A DNA stretch of 64,000 nucleotides, taken from assembly GCA_963785585.1 (NCBI GenBank), contig CAWAVW010000004.1, forward strand, positions 1,736,001-1,800,000. Direction: 5' to 3'. The DNA comes from Palsa-295 sp963785585 (GTDB lineage: Bacteria; Acidobacteriota; Terriglobia; Acidiferrales; UBA7541). Positions 22,764-30,687 of this stretch are shown one piece after another (position 1 is the first letter of the stretch; each line of letters opens with the position of its first letter). The position numbers and the translations under genes are program-made. The notes beneath the pieces were generated by a model. It was not told the DNA's origin, made no database searches, and worked only from the letters and a program-made list of their open reading frames with translations.

Positions 22764-23630
22764 CTACCAGCTGCCGCCCGCTCCGCCACCGCCAAACGAG
22801 CCACCACCGCCTCCGCCAAAGCCACCGCCGAATCCGCCGCCACCGCCCCCGCTCCATCCACCACCGCCACCGCCGCCTCCCATCATTCCGCCGATCATTG
22901 GCCCAACCCACCAGCCGGAGCCGCCGCGCCCGGAAGGTCCGCCACCGCCCCGTTTCATCATCATGTACAGAAAGAAAATGATGAACCCGAGGATGATCAG
23001 AGTCGCCAAACCACCGACGTCCTGGCCCTGGTTGCTGGGCCGCGCCGGTGGGGGCAACGACCCGCCACTCAGAGTAATCCCGCGATCCTGCGCGATTACG
23101 TCGGCGATGCGGCGCGTGACCAACGTGATTGCGCCGCTGTAGTCGCCCGCTCGTAGATTGGGAATCGCTTCCCGCAGAATCGCGCCGACTTTACCGTCCG
23201 GCAAAATGCCTTCCAGTCCGTATCCGATCTGGGTGAAATACTGGCGATCGTCGATGGCGTAAAAAATCAGCACGCCGCTGTCGGAGGCTTTGGGACCGAC
23301 GCCCCATTCGGTGGCGACGTCGAGGGAGTAGTCTTCTTTGCTTTTCCCATCGAGCGACTTCACCGTGACGACGAAAATTTGCGCTTTGGCTTTGTTATTG
23401 ATTTCGGTGCACAGCGCTTCGAGTTGCGACTTGGCGGCAGGACTTAAGACGTTGGCGTAGTCGTTTACATATGCGGCAGGTTTCGCCGGAACTTGAAACT
23501 GCGCGAATAGCGCGCCGCTCGCGAGCGCCGTGAGGAGCACCACGATCAAGGCATAAGCCGCCGCGCGGGCCGAGGTTCGCCAAGGGATACGTTGACCGTT
23601 CGAAGCCAGGATCATTGGGGGACGCGGCAT
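22764..23630 (-). CDS. TPM-domain protein with Gly-rich tail (YgcG-type)
   Basis: A 288-residue exported membrane protein. A hydrophobic signal segment (AAAYALIVVLLTALASGALF) is followed by the TPM domain (residues ~50-165; VNDYANVLSPAAKSQLEAL, IGYGLEGILPDG), then a membrane helix LATLIILGFIIFFLYMMM near 205, then a tail of almost pure Gly with Ser/Trp. TPM domains are tied to membrane protein repair or phosphatase activity; the function here is inferred only. First gene of the group with lemA. An ATG five codons on is an alternative start. Confidence 0.85.
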   Translation of the reverse strand: MPRPPMILASNGQRIPWRTSARAAAYALIVVLLTALASGALFAQFQVPAKPAAYVNDYANVLSPAAKSQLEALCTEINNKAKAQIFVVTVKSLDGKSKEDYSLDVATEWGVGPKASDSGVLIFYAIDDRQYFTQIGYGLEGILPDGKVGAILREAIPNLRAGDYSGAITLVTRRIADVIAQDRGITLSGGSLPPPARPSNQGQDVGGLATLIILGFIIFFLYMMMKRGGGGPSGRGGSGWWVGPMIGGMMGGGGGGGGWSGGGGGGFGGGFGGGGGGSFGGGGAGGSW

Positions 23631-23968
23631 GTTAGTGTGCGGCGGCTCGAAGTGTCAACTCGATGCCACGGTCGCACTGCCTTCAATTGTCATACGTATG
23701 CGGCGATGCTAAACTTTCGCCTCAGTTACGCACCGGGCGGTGGGGGAAGTTGCTGTCCGCAAACGTACGGAAATGTCCGATAATGAACATCCTGCGAGAC
23801 CTATTTCCTGTTTAACCGTCTATATTCAGACGGATAGGCTGGCCGTCGCTGTGCATAAATTTGCGTATCTTGAAACAAACCACCCTTCTCGTGCGTTTGA
23901 ATAAATGAACAGCGGCCGTCCAAGGTCCGACTCTTGAGTTTCAGATTGTCTGGGGAGAGAAAAACACG
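23631..23968. other. Divergent intergenic region between the TPM and TolC-type genes
   Basis: Probably contains both promoters. It has a CATACGTATG palindrome (23691-23700) and a CCGTCT-N6-AGACGG dyad (23816-23833). No gene or clear -35/-10 pair is seen. Confidence 0.5.
23816..23833. promoter_or_regulatory. Dyad CCGTCT-N6-AGACGG upstream of the efflux gene
   Basis: A 6-bp perfect dyad with an AT-only centre (ATATTC), located 135 bases before the TolC-type gene. The size and symmetry suit a dimeric repressor site, which would make sense for an efflux gene. No regulator gene is adjacent. Confidence 0.4.
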
Positions 23969-26035
23969 ATGAACCGAAGGCTTATGCACGCGGCTGCAGC
24001 GATGTTGACGATGGCTTCGCTGGTGGTCTCGCCCGTCTTTGCGGATGCGCAGAACGCTCAAGGTCAACAGGCTCAGCAAAACCAGTCGGCCACGCCGGCG
24101 CAGACTCAGCCGCAAAGCGCTCCTCAGCCGGCGGCGAGCGCCGCGGCCAGCGCGCCCGACCGCGATTTGCGATTGAGTCTTGGCCCGGATTACTCCGGAG
24201 GCAAGCGCGCGTTTCCAAATTTGATTGCGCCCTACACGCCGCTGAATATTCCGCAGCCCATGCTGACGAATACGCCGCGCATCGACCAGCTGATCCAAGA
24301 CGGCAAGCTGATGCTCAGCCTGGACGACGCGATTTCGCTGGCGCTCGAAAATAACTTGAACATCAGTCTGGTGCGTTTCACGCCGTGGATCGCCGAAACA
24401 CAATTGCTGTTGGCGAAGGCCGGAGGCGTTCCGCAGAGCGGAAGCACGCAACAGGTTGTGCTGGGCTCCTCGCCTTCCGTCTCTTTTGATCCGGTGGTGA
24501 CCGCCGGATTTGGCTGGTCGCACGCGAATTATCCGGTAAACAATCCGTTCATCTCGGGAACCGGCTCGTCGTCGATTCTGGCGCTAACGCAAAATGACAC
24601 GTTCTTGAATCTCGGATACTCGCAGGGTTTCCATACGGGAACGAATTTGTCGGTCACCCTCGATACGCCGCGGACTTCGACGAATTCCCCGTCGGTTTTT
24701 TACAACCCGGCCTTGAACCCGGTTCTCACCGCGACTTTGTCGCAACCGTTGCTGAACGGGTTCGGAATCCTGCCGAACACGCGCTACATCATCGAGGCCA
24801 AAAACACGATCAAAGTGGCGAACTCGCAGTTTGCCCAGCAAGTGATTGCCACCGTCACACAGACCTCGAACGATTACTGGGAACTGGTGTACGACCGCGG
24901 CAATGTGAAAGTGCAGGAAGCCGCCGTTGGCGTCTCGCAGAAACTGTACGAAGACAACAAAAAGCAGCTCGAGATCGGCACCATGGCTCCGCTGGACGTG
25001 TTGACCGCGGAATCCCAGCTCGCCACGGACCAACAGAACCTGATCGTCGCGCAGACCACCAAGCTGCAGCAGGAAACCGTGCTGCTCAATGACATTGCCA
25101 AGGGACTTCTGGCGAAAGATGTGGCGGGGATTGAGATCGTCCCGACCACGCCGATCACCATACCCGATGCGGTCGAAAATATCGCGCTGCAGGATGCCGT
25201 GCAGGAAGCGTGGAGCAAGCGTCCGGAATTGTTTCAGGCGGCGCTGAACCTGAAAAACGCGAACATCGAAGTGAAGGCGACGAACAATGCCCTGCTGCCT
25301 TCCCTCAATGCTTACGTTCAATACAGCGTGCAGGGCTTGAACGGAAACGCGGTGAATATTTCGCAAACCGGCACGGCGTTTGCGGCGGACTTGAACTCGC
25401 CGCTTTTGGAAGCGAATGGCGCTCCGGTGCTGATTGGCGGCGTCCCGGTGTACGCGGGTGAACCGACCGCTTACAACACCACCGAGACGATTACCAAGGG
25501 CGGATTGGGCGGCGCGCTCAGCAGCTTGTTCTCAAACGACTTTCCGACGTACTCCATCGGATTGAATCTGACGCTGCCGATTCGAAATCGCGCGGCGCAA
25601 GCCAACAGCGCGCGAGCGCAGCTCGACGAACGCCAGCAGGAAGTGCAAAAGCGCCAGACCGAAAACACCATCGTGATCAACGTCCGCGACGCGCTGATTG
25701 CCCTGCAACAAGATCGCGCGCAGGTGGCTGCCGCTTCGAAGGCCCGGGACCTCGCACAGCAAACGCTCGACGCCGAGCAGAAGAAGTACCAGCTGGGCTC
25801 ATCGACCAGCTACAACGTCGTGTTGCGTTCGAGGGACTTGACCTCGGCGCAGGGCACCGCGCTGCGGGCGCAAGCGAACCTCGAAGAAGCGCTGGTGAAC
25901 TTCAATCAAGCCATGGGACGCACGCTGGAAGTAAGCCACATCACCGTTTCCGACGCGCTGCGCGGCAAAGTGCAGCAAGCTCCGCTGATACCGGGCACCC
26001 CGGATACGAGCACCAACCGCGAAGGCGCGAAGTAA
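23969..26035 (+). CDS. TolC-family outer membrane protein
   Basis: A 688-residue protein, longer than E. coli TolC. A signal peptide (MNRRLMHAAAAMLTMASLVV) is followed by a Gln/Ala/Pro-rich linker (~30-75). Two outer-membrane-efflux repeats follow (~115-330 and ~400-660), with the coiled-coil pattern typical of the periplasmic tunnel (LDVLTAESQLATDQQNLIVA; RAQLDERQQEVQKRQTENTI). GGGGAGAG precedes the ATG. No inner membrane pump or adaptor is next to it, so its partner is unknown; the CusA-type pump at 61-64 kb is distant. The protein may serve in efflux or type I secretion. Confidence 0.88.
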   Translation: MNRRLMHAAAAMLTMASLVVSPVFADAQNAQGQQAQQNQSATPAQTQPQSAPQPAASAAASAPDRDLRLSLGPDYSGGKRAFPNLIAPYTPLNIPQPMLTNTPRIDQLIQDGKLMLSLDDAISLALENNLNISLVRFTPWIAETQLLLAKAGGVPQSGSTQQVVLGSSPSVSFDPVVTAGFGWSHANYPVNNPFISGTGSSSILALTQNDTFLNLGYSQGFHTGTNLSVTLDTPRTSTNSPSVFYNPALNPVLTATLSQPLLNGFGILPNTRYIIEAKNTIKVANSQFAQQVIATVTQTSNDYWELVYDRGNVKVQEAAVGVSQKLYEDNKKQLEIGTMAPLDVLTAESQLATDQQNLIVAQTTKLQQETVLLNDIAKGLLAKDVAGIEIVPTTPITIPDAVENIALQDAVQEAWSKRPELFQAALNLKNANIEVKATNNALLPSLNAYVQYSVQGLNGNAVNISQTGTAFAADLNSPLLEANGAPVLIGGVPVYAGEPTAYNTTETITKGGLGGALSSLFSNDFPTYSIGLNLTLPIRNRAAQANSARAQLDERQQEVQKRQTENTIVINVRDALIALQQDRAQVAAASKARDLAQQTLDAEQKKYQLGSSTSYNVVLRSRDLTSAQGTALRAQANLEEALVNFNQAMGRTLEVSHITVSDALRGKVQQAPLIPGTPDTSTNREGAK

Positions 26036-26075
26036 GCACGCGCGTTCTGCCGCTGGCCAATTTGGTTGTCCGTTC

Positions 26076-26097
26076 GGCTGCGGCGACCGCCGCAGCC
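26076..26097 (+). terminator. Hairpin after the TolC-type gene
   Basis: Perfect 9-bp stem GGCTGCGGC/GCCGCAGCC with a GACC loop, 41 bases after the stop. There is no T tract, so termination is uncertain; it could be a REP-like element. Confidence 0.4.
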
Positions 26098-26181
26098 ATT
26101 GCTGGCCGCATTGCGTTGCCCTAGAATGGGCCTCAGCCCGGGTGCGAATCTGAGTTTGAACAACCGCGGCGAGGTGTAACC

Positions 26182-27906
26182 ATGGCCAAAAAGACGCCGG
26201 AGACTTCGGGTACAAACGGCAAGCCGGGAACGGCTACGATTGAATCGACGCGCAAGCCCTCCGCCGCGGAATTAGCCTGGGAACGCAACACGCTCGAACC
26301 GACGCTCGCAAAATCTCCGGAACGCGCCGCTGAATTCACCACCGTCTCCAGCTATCCGATTCGCCGGCTTTACACCGAAGCCGATTTGCCGAATTGGACT
26401 CCCGAAAAAGATCTCGGCTTGCCGGGCCAACCGCCCTACACGCGCGGAATCCATTCGACGATGTATCGCGGGAAGCTGTGGACGATGCGGCAGTTTGCCG
26501 GCTTTGGCACCGCACAGGATACGAATGCTCGCTTCCGCTACTTGCTCTCGCAGGGTCAGACCGGACTTTCGGTGGCATTCGATCTGCCGACGCTGATGGG
26601 TTACGACGCCGACCACGCGCTTTCGGAAGGCGAAGTGGGAAAGTGCGGCGTGGCGATCAGTTCGCTTGCGGACATGGAAGTGCTGTTCGATCAGATTCCG
26701 CTCGCCGACGTGACCACGTCGATGACGATTAATTCGCCGGCGTCGGTCATCTGGGCGATGTACCTGGCGGTCGCGGAAAAGCAGGGCGCCGACTGGAAGA
26801 AAATTTCCGGCACGCTGCAGAACGACATCCTGAAGGAATACATCGCGCAGAAAGAATATATCTACCCGCCGGAACCGTCGATGCGGCTGGTGGTGGATAC
26901 ATTTGAATTTGGCGCGAAACATACTCCGAAATTCAATCCGATTTCCATCAGCGGGTATCACATCCGCGAAGCTGGTTCGACGGCGATTCAGGAGCTGGCG
27001 TTTACGCTGCGCGACGGCATCGAGTACGTCGATTGGGGCGTGCGACGCGGAATGAATGTGGACGATTTTGCGCCGCGCCTGTCGTTTTTCTTCAACGCGC
27101 ACAGCGATTTTTTTGAGGAAATCGCCAAGTACCGCGCGGCGCGGCGAATCTGGCACAAGACGATGGTCGAGCGATTCGGCGCGAAGAATCCGCGCGCCTG
27201 GGCGCTGAGGTTCCACACCCAGACGGCGGGATGCTCGCTGACGGCACAACAGCCGATGAACAACGTGGTGCGCACGGCGCTGCAAGCGTTGGCGGCGGTG
27301 ATGGGCGGCACGCAATCCTTGCACACCAATTCACTCGACGAGGCTTGGGCGCTGCCGACGGAATTCGCGGCGACGCTCGCCCTGCGCACCCAGCAAATCA
27401 TCGCTCACGAAAGCGGCGTGACGAATACGGCGGATCCGCTGGGCGGTTCGTACTTCGTCGAAGCGCTCACCAATGAAGTCGAAGCCGGCGCCTGGGATTA
27501 CATCCACAAGATCGACGCGCTCGGCGGAATGGTGGCGGCGATCGAGCGAGCCTATCCGCAGCGCGAAATCGCGGAAGCGTCGTACAACTATCAGATGGCC
27601 GTGGACCGCAAAGAGAAGATCATCGTCGGCGTAAACGAGTATGTCGGCGAGGAGAAAGGCATCGACATCCTGCAGATTGACGATACGGTCTGCGCCCGGC
27701 AGATCGAACAGCTCCGCACTTTACGCGCTTCGCGCTCGAATGACGCTGTGGCACGCACCCTCGCCGCGCTACGCAAAGCCGCCGAAGGCACCGAGAACAC
27801 CATGCCGTACATCTACGACGCGGTGAAAGCCTACGCCACCGTCGGCGAGATCTGCGACGCCCTGCGCGACGTCTTCGGCGTGTACGAAGAAGTCGCGTTT
27901 ACGTAA
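26182..27906 (+). CDS. Acyl-CoA mutase large subunit (methylmalonyl/isobutyryl-CoA mutase type)
   Basis: A 574-residue B12-dependent mutase catalytic subunit: a TIM-barrel domain without the cobalamin domain, which is encoded separately at 29509. Characteristic blocks: GQTGLSVAFDLPTLMGYDAD, SMTINSPASVIWAMYLAVAE, ISISGYHIREAGSTAIQELA, FHTQTAGCSLTAQQPMNNV. Within WTMRQFAGFG, Phe occupies the place of the Tyr that contacts the methylmalonyl carboxylate; isobutyryl-CoA mutases also have Phe there. The substrate is therefore uncertain. It would rearrange methylmalonyl-CoA/succinyl-CoA or isobutyryl-CoA/n-butyryl-CoA in the cytosol. A GCGAGGTG site lies just before the ATG. No MeaB-type chaperone gene is seen. 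Confidence 0.88.
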   Translation: MAKKTPETSGTNGKPGTATIESTRKPSAAELAWERNTLEPTLAKSPERAAEFTTVSSYPIRRLYTEADLPNWTPEKDLGLPGQPPYTRGIHSTMYRGKLWTMRQFAGFGTAQDTNARFRYLLSQGQTGLSVAFDLPTLMGYDADHALSEGEVGKCGVAISSLADMEVLFDQIPLADVTTSMTINSPASVIWAMYLAVAEKQGADWKKISGTLQNDILKEYIAQKEYIYPPEPSMRLVVDTFEFGAKHTPKFNPISISGYHIREAGSTAIQELAFTLRDGIEYVDWGVRRGMNVDDFAPRLSFFFNAHSDFFEEIAKYRAARRIWHKTMVERFGAKNPRAWALRFHTQTAGCSLTAQQPMNNVVRTALQALAAVMGGTQSLHTNSLDEAWALPTEFAATLALRTQQIIAHESGVTNTADPLGGSYFVEALTNEVEAGAWDYIHKIDALGGMVAAIERAYPQREIAEASYNYQMAVDRKEKIIVGVNEYVGEEKGIDILQIDDTVCARQIEQLRTLRASRSNDAVARTLAALRKAAEGTENTMPYIYDAVKAYATVGEICDALRDVFGVYEEVAFT

Positions 27907-27919
27907 GCATCGCCGGATT

Positions 27920-27968
27920 CTCCGTGCCCTCATCTTTCTCTCTGTGTGCTCTGTGTTAATGTTCTCGC
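27920..27968 (+). repeat. CTCTGTG dispersed repeat, copy upstream of the GxxExxY gene
   Basis: Contains TCTCTGTGTGCTCTGTGTTA and ATGTTCTCGC. An inverted copy is at 28364-28397, so the pair brackets the GxxExxY gene. Confidence 0.65.
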
Positions 27969-27979
27969 TCGCCGGTCAC

Positions 27980-28351
27980 ATGGAAACCACGAACCTAACG
28001 AGCGCCATAACTGTGGCGACCATCGACGTTCACAAACTGCTCGGTCCAGGCTTGCTCGAATCGGCATACGAAGAATGCGTGGCCAAGGAATTTACGCTTC
28101 GGGGAATTCCTTTCGAGCGGCAGAAGGCAACGCCGGTCGTATACAAAGACGTGAAGCTCGAATGTGGATATCGAACCGATTTATTAGTTGACCGTAAAAT
28201 TGTCGTCGAAATGAAGGCCGTCGAAGGGATCACGCCAATTCACGAGGCGATAATGCTGACGTATCTGCGGATGTCGGGTTGCTGAATCGGACTGCTACTC
28301 AACTTTAACGTGGTCGTCCTGAAAGATGGGATTCGTCGATTTGTGTTGTGA
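27980..28351 (+). pseudogene. GxxExxY family gene broken by an in-frame TGA
   Basis: Starting METTNLTSAITVATIDVHKL, the frame has the family signature G-P-G-L-L-E-S-A-Y and the nuclease-like core GYRTDLLVDRKIVVEMKAVE. It reaches LTYLRMSGC and then meets TGA at 28283-28285. The same frame continues after it as IGLLLNFNVVVLKDGIRRFV and ends at 28349-28351, exactly the family's usual C terminus. A CGA (Arg) to TGA change explains the break. GxxExxY proteins have a PD-(D/E)xK-like fold and unknown function. No ribosome binding site is clear. It sits between inverted CTCTGTG repeats. Confidence 0.85.
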
Positions 28352-28363
28352 CCTGTTTACAAC

Positions 28364-28397
28364 AAAGATTGAAACACAGAGGGCACCGAGGAAAGTA
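28364..28397 (-). repeat. CTCTGTG dispersed repeat, inverted copy downstream of the GxxExxY gene
   Basis: On the minus strand it reads TTTCCTCGGTGCCCTCTGTG then TTTCAATCTTT. With 27920-27968 it forms an inverted pair about 400 bases apart. Confidence 0.65.
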
Positions 28398-28422
28398 TGA
28401 GAATACGGAGATTCGGTCGGTG

Positions 28423-29403
28423 ATGGCGACAACTTGCAAATTGAGTGGGCGACTTTTGATTTCGCTGACGTTGCTTGGCGTCTTTTCCGCTCATCCCGCG
28501 GCCGCGGACGACGCCGCACCGAAAGAGCGCAGCGGGTACGTCCGGATGCAGGACGGCGTTCGGATCCACTACATCGAAGCCGGCAAGGAGCGGTTGCTGC
28601 CCACGGCCGAAGTGGGCAATCCCCTGCCCGCCGGGACGACGCCAACCAAAGGCAACGTCGCGCTCACCGGGCCGACCGCATCGCCAACAATATTGTTCGT
28701 CCCCGGCTGGACGATGCCCGCGTGGATCTGGCAGAAGCAGATCGATGCGCTGTCTCGCAGGTTCCGCGTGGTGGCGATCGACCCGCGTTCCCAGGGTCTA
28801 TCGACGATGACCGCGCAAGGACTCAATCCGCAAACGCGCGCTCGCGACATTCACGAAGTTATCGAAAAGTTGCACCTGTCGCCGGTGGTGATTGTGGCCT
28901 GGTCGATGGCCGTCACCGAAACGCTTTCGTATATCGACCAGTTCGGAACCAGTGGCGTCGTGGGATTTGTATTCGTCGATAACGATGCCGGCGGATATAC
29001 CGCTGACGAAGCGGCCCAGCAGAAAACAATCTTCGAAGGCATTCGCGCCAATCGCGCTCAGCAAACGGAGATGTTTGTGCGTCATGTTCTGTTTATGAAG
29101 CCGCAGCCGGAAGACTTCATTCTCAGGCTGATCAAAGCTTCCGAGCGCGTTCCCACAGAATCCGCGATTGCCGATCTGGAGGCCATGTACAAGGCGGACT
29201 ACAATTCCGTGCTGCCGAAAATCGACAAGCCGGTGATTTTGTGCGTGGCGACCGGTCCCTACGCGGGGAGAATTGTCGCCTTGCAGAAGAAAATCCCGCA
29301 CGCGCAACTGGAAATGTTCGAGGGCGACGGGCATGCGCTTTTCGTGGACGACCCCGAGAAGTTCAATGTGCTGCTCGAGGAATTCGCGACCGATTTTCAA
29401 TAA
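28423..29403 (+). CDS. Exported alpha/beta hydrolase
   Basis: A 326-residue protein with a signal peptide (LSGRLLISLTLLGVFSAHPA, residues ~7-26). The fold blocks are YVRMQDGVRIHYIEAGKE, FVPGWTMPAWIW (oxyanion region), the nucleophile elbow VVAWSMAVTE with Ser, and GDGHALFVDDP with the catalytic His. The elbow is A-W-S-M-A rather than G-x-S-x-G. An insertion of about 30 residues precedes the first core strand. The substrate is unknown. The gene lies between the two mutase subunit genes but is exported, so a shared pathway is doubtful. No strong ribosome binding site; a GTG one codon earlier is possible. Confidence 0.75.
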   Translation: MATTCKLSGRLLISLTLLGVFSAHPAAADDAAPKERSGYVRMQDGVRIHYIEAGKERLLPTAEVGNPLPAGTTPTKGNVALTGPTASPTILFVPGWTMPAWIWQKQIDALSRRFRVVAIDPRSQGLSTMTAQGLNPQTRARDIHEVIEKLHLSPVVIVAWSMAVTETLSYIDQFGTSGVVGFVFVDNDAGGYTADEAAQQKTIFEGIRANRAQQTEMFVRHVLFMKPQPEDFILRLIKASERVPTESAIADLEAMYKADYNSVLPKIDKPVILCVATGPYAGRIVALQKKIPHAQLEMFEGDGHALFVDDPEKFNVLLEEFATDFQ

Positions 29404-29508
29404 CGCCGCCCGTACGTTCGCACGAAGACATTTTGGCATGGCCTGAAAAGCACGTCGGACGGCCAACTGTGTGGATGACCGCCTGAATTTCGCGTATTCT
29501 TTGCGCAT

Positions 29509-29922
29509 ATGAGCGAAAAGCGAATCCGAGTCCTCATCGCGAAACCCGGCCTGGACGGCCACGACCGCGGCGCTAAAATTATTGCCCGGGCGCTGCGCGA
29601 TGCCGGCATGGAAGTGATTTACACCGGCCTGCGGCAGACGCCGGAAATGATTGCCTCCGCCGCCGTGCAGGAAGATGTTGATGTGATTGGCCTTTCGATT
29701 CTTTCCGGCGCGCACAATACGCTCTGCCCTCGCCTGATGGAATTGCTGCGCGAAAAGGGAATGACCGATGTGACCGTGCTGATCGGCGGCATCATTCCCG
29801 AAGCCGATATCCCCGCGCTGAAGAAATCCGGCATCGCTGAAATTTTCCTTCCCGGCACCACCACGCAGGCCATCGTCGATTTTATTCGCGCACGGATGGC
29901 GACCGCTCCTCGCGGCGCGTAG
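29509..29922 (+). CDS. Acyl-CoA mutase small subunit (B12-binding)
   Basis: A 137-residue cobalamin-binding domain with the signature DGHDRGAK that places His as the lower cobalt ligand, and GLSILSGAHN and IGGIIPEADIPALKKSG to complete the Rossmann-like fold. It completes the mutase whose large subunit is at 26182-27906. The length is that of stand-alone small subunits. It is separated from its partner gene by about 1.6 kb holding a broken GxxExxY gene and an exported hydrolase. A crotonase gene follows 7 bases later. Confidence 0.92.
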   Translation: MSEKRIRVLIAKPGLDGHDRGAKIIARALRDAGMEVIYTGLRQTPEMIASAAVQEDVDVIGLSILSGAHNTLCPRLMELLREKGMTDVTVLIGGIIPEADIPALKKSGIAEIFLPGTTTQAIVDFIRARMATAPRGA

Positions 29923-29929
29923 CGCATCG

Positions 29930-30574
29930 GTGGCTACGCGGCTCGCCACTCGCATCGATTGCAACGTATTGATTCTCGATTTGCAAAGCGATGACGGATA
30001 TCCGCGCCTGGAGTGCTCGGTGCTGCATTCGATCGCGGGCGCCATCGAACATTTGCACCGCTCTCCGGAGTTGACCGGCGCGGTAATTACCGGCGCCGAG
30101 AAGGCTTTCGCTGTTGGCGCGGAGATTTCCGAGCTCACGACGCTTGCCCGGGCGGGCGGCGACGCGGCGTTTGCCTTCGCGCGCGAGGGGCAGGCGGTGA
30201 TGAACTCTATCGCGCGAAGCCCCAAGCGCGTGGTGGCCGTAATTCAGGGATTTTGCTTGGGCGGCGGGCTGGACCTTGCGTTGGCTTGCCATGCGCGGGC
30301 GGCAACGCGCGATGCGGTGTTCGCGCATCCCGGCGGCGCGCTGGGGATTATGACGGGCTGGGGCGGCACGCAGCGGCTGCCGCGGTTAATCGGCAAAGCG
30401 CGTGCGATGGAGATCTTCGTCACGGGCCGTCGAGTGGATGCCGGGATCGCGCAGGCGTGGGGTTTGATCGATGAAATGATCGACCAGGACGAACTGCGCG
30501 CGTCGCAGCATCGATCGAACTTCTGGACGACGCGTTTCCATTCGTATTTTGCGCAAGTTAAACAACATGTCTGA
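29930..30574 (+). CDS. Crotonase-fold protein, short and lacking the usual catalytic Glu
   Basis: A 214-residue enoyl-CoA hydratase/isomerase-type protein that starts at GTG 29930, 7 bases after the B12 subunit, so it is probably cotranscribed. Oxyanion-hole segments are present (GAEKAFAVGAEI and IQGFCLGGGLDLALA). The place of the catalytic Glu (normally P-E-x-x-x-G) reads AHPGGALGIMTGWGGTQRL, with Gly. The C terminus stops about 45 residues short of the family length. After DQDEL a +2 frame gives ARVAASIELLDDAFPF before its own stop, so a frameshift near 30500 is possible. It may not be a hydratase. Confidence 0.7.
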   Translation: MATRLATRIDCNVLILDLQSDDGYPRLECSVLHSIAGAIEHLHRSPELTGAVITGAEKAFAVGAEISELTTLARAGGDAAFAFAREGQAVMNSIARSPKRVVAVIQGFCLGGGLDLALACHARAATRDAVFAHPGGALGIMTGWGGTQRLPRLIGKARAMEIFVTGRRVDAGIAQAWGLIDEMIDQDELRASQHRSNFWTTRFHSYFAQVKQHV

Positions 30575-30687
30575 CGGTTCGTCAGGCTTCAGCCACGAAC
30601 GCCTAGCCAACCGGCGGACAAGAGTGTCTGGCTTGCGGCGGCGCACGCTCGTCCGAGCGTGCGGGCCGAACGCGCCGACGAAAGGGC

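Noticed and set aside
28283..28285. Selenocysteine at the in-frame TGA of the GxxExxY gene
   Set aside because: The family has a basic residue there and is not a redox enzyme; a point mutation is simpler.
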